Under the pieces are notes generated by a model. The model was given only the letters and a program-made list of their open reading frames with translations, made no database searches and was not told the DNA's origin. A DNA stretch of 10,039 nt from the NCBI GenBank assembly GCA_946410535.1, contig CAMKAR010000056.1, positions 1 to 10,039 on the forward strand, in the 5' to 3' direction. Below, piece after piece: positions 5,279-10,039 of this stretch. Positions within the stretch are counted from its first letter, which is position 1; each line of letters opens with the position of its first letter. This DNA is from an uncultured Bacteroidales bacterium. Its GTDB lineage: Bacteria; Bacteroidota; Bacteroidia; Bacteroidales; F082. Made by a program: the position numbers and the translations under genes.

Positions 5279-7831
5279 TTATCTCCTCACCGCCACGCGG
5301 TTCGTATAGCATTCTCCGTCCGCAGCGGTGATGCGCAGCAAATAAATCCCTTCCATCAAGTCGCTGACATTGATTTCGTTAGCGTTTTTTACGGTTTTCA
5401 CCAACTGGCCAATGGCGTTGTAGACCTGCACCTCGGCAGGCTCGATGCCGTCGATTCTTATGAGATCCTTGGCGGGATTGGGATAAATATCGATGCACTT
5501 CTCCCCTGCTTCAGCCACCCCATCCACCGACCAATAAACCCTGACGAAATACTCCATCGGGTTGTAGCGCGACTGCGCTGGAGCGGAATAGCAATCAATG
5601 GACTGGTAATAGGCCACCAACTTGTATAAATAGGAGGTTTCGTCTTCCATCGCGGTGTTGTCGGTGTAAGAAGTGGAATTGGCACCCAAAGTCTTGATTC
5701 TCTGCCAATTCATGTCTGCCTCCTTCGTGCGGTAGACATAATATCCCGACAAGCCCGTGTTGGGTTGCGGCGTTTCCCAAGTGAGTTTCACCTTGTTGCT
5801 GTTCGTCATCTCAAACCAAAGGTTTCGGGCAGGCTGGCACCCCTCGCCCACCGTGGCACAAGCCTCGTTGGTCGGGTCGCTCTCCCCTCCCTCGCAAAAG
5901 GCGGTCACATAGTAACAGTTGCCGCCAAAGTTTGGTTCTTCGTCGACAAACCCCGTTTCCTGACCCAATACCGTAACCAACAAAGTTCCATCGCGATACA
6001 CGTTGTAATACCCTGCTTCGGCTGAATCGAACCAATCCAACACGACATGGTCATCTTCCGCGAAGGCATACAATTCGATAGGCGCACCGCAATCCGTGCC
6101 ATTGCCGCAGCTGTTGTTCGTTTGCAGGAAAATCCCGTCAGGCAAATCGGCAGGCGCACCCGAATAGGAATAAACAACCTGATTCTCAGCATCCTTAATC
6201 ACGAAGCTCACATCACTGACGGAGCTATTGCCTTTCATCCAAGCCCACGAAACGCGACCCAAAGGCACCTCGACATGAAGCGTCTCGCTCGAAGCGTTTG
6301 CCGAAACGGTGGCAACCACCTGCGACGCATTGTTAATCACCTGAATGGTAGCCCCTTGCCAACCCGTGAAAGAAGTTGTGCCAGCCACCACCGTCCATGT
6401 GCAACTGGGACCGAAACGCACTTCCTTTTGCGAAGCTATCAATCCTTGAACGCCATCGTTGACCGCATACACCTGATAGTCAAAAAGCCCGTAATGCGGC
6501 ACTTCGTCGGTGATTTGCATCGTTGCGCCTGGCGTGACGTTGTCTTCAGTATAGACCACCACCCCATTCCGCTTGACCACGATTTGGTCGATATGGCTCA
6601 AATTGCTGTTGTTCAAGGTCTTGTTTGGATTTGTCCAATGCAGATTGGCGCTATACGACTCATCAGAAAGCGGCTCAACCGCGAAATCGGTGGGTGCCTT
6701 TGGTGTCGCATTATACACTGGCAACGGCCTGACGTTGGCCACCATTTCTTGGCTGATGTTCCAATTCTGGTTGTAGGTCTGGAGGTTGTCGATGCTGAAA
6801 TAGCCGTCCAAAACGCCGCCCCAACTCCAGTTGATGTGGAACAAGCCGTTGCTGTCATAGCCATCGCAGATGAACGAATGGCCCTGACTGCCACCATCTT
6901 TCCCTGAATACAGGATCGGAATGGCGGCATCCAAGGCATCATACATGATGGCCACCCATTCATCGTAGGGGTAATCATCCCTAACCAAGTTTTGCGATGG
7001 GCCATAGCCGAAATAGGAACTCAATGCTGCCGGTATATCCCTTTGGAACGCGCCACTGGCATAGGCGCCGTAAAACATGTTGACGCTCACCCCACAATGG
7101 TACATGGCCGTGGCCAAATATGGGTTATCGCCCTGCAACGACTCCGGCATTTCGTCCCAAAGATAGGTGGTTGCGCCAAAGTCGGCGGACAGATTGCCGT
7201 AGGGCGGACAGTTGTAACTATGCGAGCCTGTGCCCTGCTGCGGATGGCTCCAATACTTCATCACCTGCGCCATCGAAGTGGCAACACAACCCGCCAAGGC
7301 ACTGCCGCAAGGGCCATCCTCGTCCTTCGGACAAGCGGCATTGTAATAACATTCCTGGTCCCAACGGGTGGCAATCAAGGGTGCCACACTCCCGAGTTTT
7401 GTGGTCTGTGTCGTGCCGCAACGTTCAAGGTTTTCCCATTCCTGGGCAATCACGAAATCGGCTTTTTCAAGGTTTTCTTCCGCAAAATCAACGGATTGAC
7501 CGTAGCCGTCAAGGAAATAGCCCAAGCCAGAAGGAATGTTGCTTTCGTCGAATCGGCCCGTTTCGGAATAGCCGAGAATCGGGCTTGTCAGGTCGCAGGC
7601 CGAAACGATGACGAAACCGTCCGTGGTGCCGTTAAAGATATGGAACGAAGGATGGCCTTTTTCGGAAATGCCCGTATAGACCCACTCCAACTGAGCACTG
7701 TTCTTGAAATTGGCCTCGACGAACTTCGCGCCCAAGGCCTTGGCGCGCTCAACGCTGACCGTTCCGCCCAGCAGCGGTGCCGAGGCCATCAGCAGAACGG
7801 CAAGCAAACCGTAGAATCTGTTGTTTTTCAT
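5279..7831 (-). CDS. Secreted C10-family (streptopain-like) cysteine protease with FN3-like domains and T9SS sorting domain
   Basis: This 850-aa preproprotein starts with a signal peptide (about 1-22). An N-terminal propeptide of the Spi/streptopain inhibitor type follows (about 25-125, with 'FHIFNGTTDGFVIVSACD'). The C10 peptidase domain spans about 150-370. The catalytic Cys is C182 in 'AGCVATSMAQVMKYW' and the catalytic His is H318 in 'GHSFICDGY'. The conserved 'FHINWSWGG' lies at 331-339, so the active site looks intact. After it come a fibronectin type III-like module (about 370-475), a beta-sandwich region (about 478-575), and two more FN3-like modules (about 580-665 and 667-755). A sorting domain begins at YPNPAKD (783). 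That sorting domain is clearly different from the KWIKE/KWVKE type of the other three secreted proteins. The product should be a surface or released endopeptidase that matures by propeptide removal. It follows the 540-aa gene after 137 bases and may share its transcript; no clear promoter is seen in the gap. Confidence 0.95.
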   Translation of the reverse strand: MKNNRFYGLLAVLLMASAPLLGGTVSVERAKALGAKFVEANFKNSAQLEWVYTGISEKGHPSFHIFNGTTDGFVIVSACDLTSPILGYSETGRFDESNIPSGLGYFLDGYGQSVDFAEENLEKADFVIAQEWENLERCGTTQTTKLGSVAPLIATRWDQECYYNAACPKDEDGPCGSALAGCVATSMAQVMKYWSHPQQGTGSHSYNCPPYGNLSADFGATTYLWDEMPESLQGDNPYLATAMYHCGVSVNMFYGAYASGAFQRDIPAALSSYFGYGPSQNLVRDDYPYDEWVAIMYDALDAAIPILYSGKDGGSQGHSFICDGYDSNGLFHINWSWGGVLDGYFSIDNLQTYNQNWNISQEMVANVRPLPVYNATPKAPTDFAVEPLSDESYSANLHWTNPNKTLNNSNLSHIDQIVVKRNGVVVYTEDNVTPGATMQITDEVPHYGLFDYQVYAVNDGVQGLIASQKEVRFGPSCTWTVVAGTTSFTGWQGATIQVINNASQVVATVSANASSETLHVEVPLGRVSWAWMKGNSSVSDVSFVIKDAENQVVYSYSGAPADLPDGIFLQTNNSCGNGTDCGAPIELYAFAEDDHVVLDWFDSAEAGYYNVYRDGTLLVTVLGQETGFVDEEPNFGGNCYYVTAFCEGGESDPTNEACATVGEGCQPARNLWFEMTNSNKVKLTWETPQPNTGLSGYYVYRTKEADMNWQRIKTLGANSTSYTDNTAMEDETSYLYKLVAYYQSIDCYSAPAQSRYNPMEYFVRVYWSVDGVAEAGEKCIDIYPNPAKDLIRIDGIEPAEVQVYNAIGQLVKTVKNANEINVSDLMEGIYLLRITAADGECYTNRVAVRR

Positions 7832-7875
7832 TTTATCTTGTTTTTAATTGGTTTATTTTTGTCTTTTCGCTTTGC

Positions 7876-7947
7876 GTCACTGCGAGGAACGAAGCAGTCC
7901 AGACTTTGGGTTAACTCTCTGGATTGCTTCACTGCGTTCGCAATGAC
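7876..7947. repeat. Palindromic dispersed-repeat element between two secreted-protein genes
   Basis: The left arm (7876-7903, GTCACTGCGAGGAACGAAGC and on to TCCAGA) and right arm (7918-7947, TCTGGATTGCTTCACTGCGT and on to AATGAC) are imperfect inverted copies with a short AT-rich centre. Sequences with this 'GTCATTGCGA...GAAGCAATCCAGA' character are widespread dispersed palindromes in bacterial genomes. This one occupies most of the 137-base gap between the beta-helix gene and the protease gene. A related element lies at 9633-9720. It codes for nothing. It may form a hairpin that separates expression of the two genes. Confidence 0.8.
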
Positions 7948-7968
7948 GAGACGGATAACGCAAATTGT

Positions 7969-9591
7969 TCATTCTTTAACCCATTTTCCAGTCCTAACAA
8001 GCGTCGCTGAGCCTGTCGAAACGACTTTCCAGAAATACATTCCCGAAGGCCAATCCTCTGTAACGACAGTCGTAGAATAGCCCTGAATTTGTCGCTCAAA
8101 CATCATTCTCCCGTTGAGGTCATAAACCACCACGAAAGCGTTCTCATAATCCGTCAAGATATGCAACTCATCCTTGCCCGGGTTGGGATAGACACAACTT
8201 GAGGCAGCTTCTTCATCAACGGCATCCCAATCGGGGGCTTCGAGGGCACCGAAGTCGATACGGCCATTGATCACGCGAGGATTGCCAGCAAAATCGGTTT
8301 CGGGATAATACTGGCTCATATTGGTGGCTCCTACGTTGAGACAAGGCGAAGTCTCAAGCAACGCCCAATGGGTTGCTGTTGTTGAATGGTCGTATTCCGA
8401 GCCAATCCCTTCCGTGGGTTGGACAAATTGCGGGTCCTCACAAATCGTTCCCTCGTTGCCATCGGCACAACTGACGCAATTGCTGAAAATGGTCGGGTCG
8501 GGATGGCTTGGATCCATTCGTTCAAAATGTATCTGCGGCATATTCATCGGCAAAAAATCGTACTCTTCGTTGCCATACACGATGTTGTTGTAGATCTTTT
8601 GCTGGCCATTGGTCCAAATGCCTGAGCCACGACCGTTAAGGAACCCCTCGCTTTGGTTGTTGACAATCGTGTTGTTGTAATAATGCGAATAGTTGGGTGC
8701 CGTGGTACCCAGCACGGGCGAATAACCGTCGTTGTTGACGATGATATTGTCGTGCAATCGCCCAACGCCTTCCCAGCCGAGATACAACGTGCTGCCGTGG
8801 TTGCCATGGATATAGTTGTTGTAGACCTGCGGCCCTGATGCCGACAGCGACAATTCGCCAACGTGCATATCAAGAGCAGTTCCATAATGCCCCGAGTTGT
8901 TGTAGAACTCGCAATCGTGCACGGTGAAATGCCGCAAGCCGCCCAACGTAGCACTCGCGCCCCACCACGCATAATTGCCGTGGAAAGTGCAATACTCCAT
9001 AAGTACGCTACCAGGATTGAGCACATACATGGCACCACCGCCACTCCCTGACGGCGAACTGGTGTTGTGGTCGTTGCGGTTTTGCGAAAAACGGCAATGG
9101 GCGAAATGGCAGAACTTCTTGTTTCTCACCTCGACGCCCGCGCCAAATCGCTCATTCTCAGGTGCGCCCGTGACAATCTTTCCAAACTCGACCTCGCAAA
9201 ACTCCATGACCACAGTGTCCTGCGCATTGTTTTGGTCGGAAAGCAAATGGATGCCGTGCCACCCCGATTCCGCCGTGGGATTGTAGAAGTCGGTGGTGTC
9301 GCGTGCAGTAAATACAATGGCGTATTTGTCCATTCCTTGGGCGAAAAACGAGCCGTTGTGGACCTTGATGCGGTAATAGCCTTCGGCAATCACCCAAGTG
9401 CCCTTCGTAATGGTGAGGCGAGAAAGCCCTGTCTCGTCAGGCTCGATGTTGACATCGCCCATCAATTTCACCGTGTCGGCATCCCAAAGCACTGCGCCCT
9501 GGTATTCGCCCGACACCTCAATGGTTTGCGCCGACAGCGTGACCGTCAAAAGCAAAAGCGCAAGCAACGTGTGAAGTCTAATCTTTTTCAT
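7969..9591 (-). CDS. Secreted right-handed beta-helix protein with T9SS type A sorting domain
   Basis: The 540-aa protein has a signal peptide at 1-21 (cleavage near LSA-QT). Residues about 55-395 form a parallel right-handed beta-helix of the pectate-lyase/NosD-like kind. Repeated turns contain 'CTFHGN', 'CEFYNNSG', 'NNYIHGNHG', 'DNIIVNNDG', 'NNTIVNNQS' and 'NNIVYGNEE'. Residues 413-450 ('SPCLNVG', 'DFAGNPRVINGRIDFGALE') match the choice-of-anchor Q type closing motif that often follows such helices. The T9SS type A sorting domain starts at YPNPGKD (468) and ends in GKWVKE. Proteins of this shape are surface adhesins or polysaccharide-binding proteins; no catalytic residues can be assigned. 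It follows the partial regulator and its operator-like region. Its sorting domain is two residues longer than in the related genes, because of a repeat-like in-frame segment near residues 523-529. Confidence 0.92.
   Translation of the reverse strand: MKKIRLHTLLALLLLTVTLSAQTIEVSGEYQGAVLWDADTVKLMGDVNIEPDETGLSRLTITKGTWVIAEGYYRIKVHNGSFFAQGMDKYAIVFTARDTTDFYNPTAESGWHGIHLLSDQNNAQDTVVMEFCEVEFGKIVTGAPENERFGAGVEVRNKKFCHFAHCRFSQNRNDHNTSSPSGSGGGAMYVLNPGSVLMEYCTFHGNYAWWGASATLGGLRHFTVHDCEFYNNSGHYGTALDMHVGELSLSASGPQVYNNYIHGNHGSTLYLGWEGVGRLHDNIIVNNDGYSPVLGTTAPNYSHYYNNTIVNNQSEGFLNGRGSGIWTNGQQKIYNNIVYGNEEYDFLPMNMPQIHFERMDPSHPDPTIFSNCVSCADGNEGTICEDPQFVQPTEGIGSEYDHSTTATHWALLETSPCLNVGATNMSQYYPETDFAGNPRVINGRIDFGALEAPDWDAVDEEAASSCVYPNPGKDELHILTDYENAFVVVYDLNGRMMFERQIQGYSTTVVTEDWPSGMYFWKVVSTGSATLVRTGKWVKE
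8002..8023. repeat. Short dispersed-repeat-like sequence inside a coding region
   Basis: The plus strand reads GTCGCTGAGCCTGTCGAAAC at 8003-8022. This resembles the common 'CTGAGCCTGTCGAA' short repeat found between genes in many bacteria; the identification rests on memory of that repeat. Here it lies in frame within the sorting-domain part of the beta-helix gene and codes for a V-S-T-G-S-A-T segment. The related sorting domains of the two other genes have a shorter, unrelated loop (VDGKEAEV or SNGQEAEN) at this place. Confidence 0.5.
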
Positions 9592-9632
9592 TGTACTTAT
9601 GAATTATAGGTTTGTTTCTTTTCCGTACTTGT

Positions 9633-9720
9633 CGTCACTGAGGGGCATGAAGCAGTCCAGACTATTGGTTTTCGGAAAACTTGTTCCCTAGATTGCTTCG
9701 TCGTGCCTCCTCGCAATGAC
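9633..9720. repeat. Palindromic dispersed-repeat element in the leader of the beta-helix gene
   Basis: The left arm at about 9633-9660 (GTCACTG, then GAAGCAGTCCAGA) and right arm at about 9689-9720 (TAGATTGCTTCGTCGTGCCT and on to CGCAATGAC) are imperfect inverted copies around a T/A-rich centre. It belongs to the same kind of element as 7876-7947, though the arms are more diverged. It lies between the promoter at 9761-9793 and the start codon at 9591, so it would be transcribed as a hairpin in a leader of about 160 nt. The equivalent leader in the sister locus is only about 20 nt, which points to insertion. Confidence 0.75.
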
Positions 9721-9760
9721 GCGATGCGTGTCGAACGCAATGACGCGATGCGCGTCGATG
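9713..9760. repeat. Two tandem 24-bp repeats at the edge of the palindromic element
   Basis: Copies at 9713-9736 and 9737-9760 begin GCAATGACGCGATGCG and are identical at 21 of 24 positions. The array starts in the right arm of the palindromic element and ends next to the -7 box at 9761. It therefore covers the expected transcription start and first bases of the leader. It has only two contiguous copies and no spacers, so it is not a CRISPR. Confidence 0.8.
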
Positions 9761-9793
9761 CAAAACTATAACAAAAAACTGCCAAAAAATCAA
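9761..9793 (-). promoter_or_regulatory. Bacteroidota-type promoter for the beta-helix gene
   Basis: On the minus strand the -7 box TAGTTTTG (9761-9768, followed by C) fits TAnnTTTGY. A TTG lies 22 bases upstream (9791-9793). The stretch between them (a T run, GGCAG, a T run, GTTA) closely matches the promoter at 3086-3117 in the sister module. The start codon is about 170 bases downstream because a palindromic repeat fills the leader. Confidence 0.5.
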
Positions 9794-9807
9794 TGGGAAA
9801 GGCCGAC

Positions 9808-9873
9808 TACAGATTTTTTTCAATAGCCAATATTGAAAATCAAACAGTTAGCACCATTTGAGTACAGATTTTT
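9808..9873 (-). promoter_or_regulatory. Putative operator region: paired AAAAATCTGTA motifs flanking TTGATTTTCAA
   Basis: On the minus strand, AAAAATCTGTA occurs at 9863-9873, touching the stop codon of the partial regulator, and at 9808-9818. TTGATTTTCAA lies between them (9833-9843), 19 bases from the first and 14 from the second. The promoter TTG follows 14 bases after the second motif. This is the same order and spacing as at 3132-3196, with C changed to T in both motif copies. I infer a shared regulator-binding arrangement. Confidence 0.55.
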
Positions 9874-10039
9874 TCAGCCCAAAAGCGGTGAAATCGGGTC
9901 GGAACCTGCCGTTTTTTTCAGGTTGGAGCGGTATTTCATCACCGTGTTTTCGCTCAGATTGAGCAGCACGGCCTCCTCCTTGATGCGGAAACCCAAGAAG
10001 TTGAGCACGGCCACCGTGCATTCGTTTTCGTTGAGGTCG
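9874..10039 (-). CDS. Partial LuxR-type helix-turn-helix regulator (C-terminus only)
   Basis: Only the last 54 codons, ending in TGA at 9874-9876, lie in the window; the gene continues past the right edge. The translation starts DLNENECTVAVLNFLGFRIK, continues with 'EEAVLLNLSENTVMKYRSN', and ends with 'DPISPLLG'. It aligns without gaps to the C-terminus of the regulator at 3198-4838, with 33 of 54 residues identical, including the recognition-helix region NT..KYRSN. The missing N-terminal part is expected, by analogy, to hold TPR-like repeats and a membrane helix. It stands directly upstream of a conserved operator-like region and a T9SS cargo gene, just as its paralogue does. Confidence 0.85.
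   Translation of the reverse strand, partial: DLNENECTVAVLNFLGFRIKEEAVLLNLSENTVMKYRSNLKKTAGSDPISPLLG

Noticed and set aside
6047..8080. Long open frames on the plus strand opposite the C10 protease gene (6047-6907 and 6992-8080)
   Set aside because: They lie antisense to a gene with clear catalytic motifs and domains. Their translations show no recognisable family, and the second runs through the palindromic repeat.
9713..9760. Tandem repeats as a CRISPR array
   Set aside because: There are only two contiguous copies with no spacers, and no cas genes are in the window.

Overview
The window looks like chromosomal DNA of a Bacteroidota organism, probably order Bacteroidales. Four of the six coding regions carry an N-terminal signal peptide and end in a 'YPNP...' domain of the type IX secretion system (T9SS) type A sorting class. 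The intergenic regions show the Bacteroidota promoter signature TAnnTTTG rather than the E. coli -10 box. The regulator architecture (lipoprotein signal, helical TPR-like repeats, one membrane helix, C-terminal LuxR-like helix-turn-helix) is also common in this phylum. All genes lie on the minus strand, so transcription runs from right to left.

Layout in the direction of transcription. Module B: the C-terminal end of a helix-turn-helix regulator (9874-10039, cut by the window edge); a regulatory region with paired AAAAATCTGTA motifs and a promoter; a leader filled by a palindromic repeat; a secreted beta-helix protein of 540 aa (7969-9591); a short gap with a second palindromic repeat; and a C10 (streptopain-family) cysteine protease of 850 aa (5279-7831). 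A 440-base gap follows (4839-5278). It holds a promoter-like sequence, a strong 18-bp palindrome and the 3' remnant of a COG1672-like ATPase gene. Module A: a full regulator of 546 aa (3198-4838), paralogous to the partial one; a regulatory region with the same architecture as in module B; then two secreted proteins four bases apart, a GLUG-like beta-helix protein (1529-3058) and a propeller-like protein of unknown function (7-1524).

The most interesting observation is that the two regulator genes are each followed by the same cis arrangement: AAAAAYCTGTA, 18-19 nt, TTGATTWTCAA, 14 nt, AAAAAYCTGTA, 14 nt, TTG, 21-22 nt, TAnnTTTG. The spacer sequences have diverged. This looks like a conserved operator/promoter through which a membrane-anchored one-component regulator controls the T9SS cargo genes downstream. 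That function is inferred. The motifs and spacings are visible in the sequence.

The window also shows repeat activity. Two palindromic 'GTCAYTGCGA...GAAGCARTCCAGA' type elements lie in intergenic DNA, one of them apparently inserted in the leader of the 540-aa gene. A short dispersed-repeat-like sequence appears to have been absorbed in frame into the sorting domain of that same gene.
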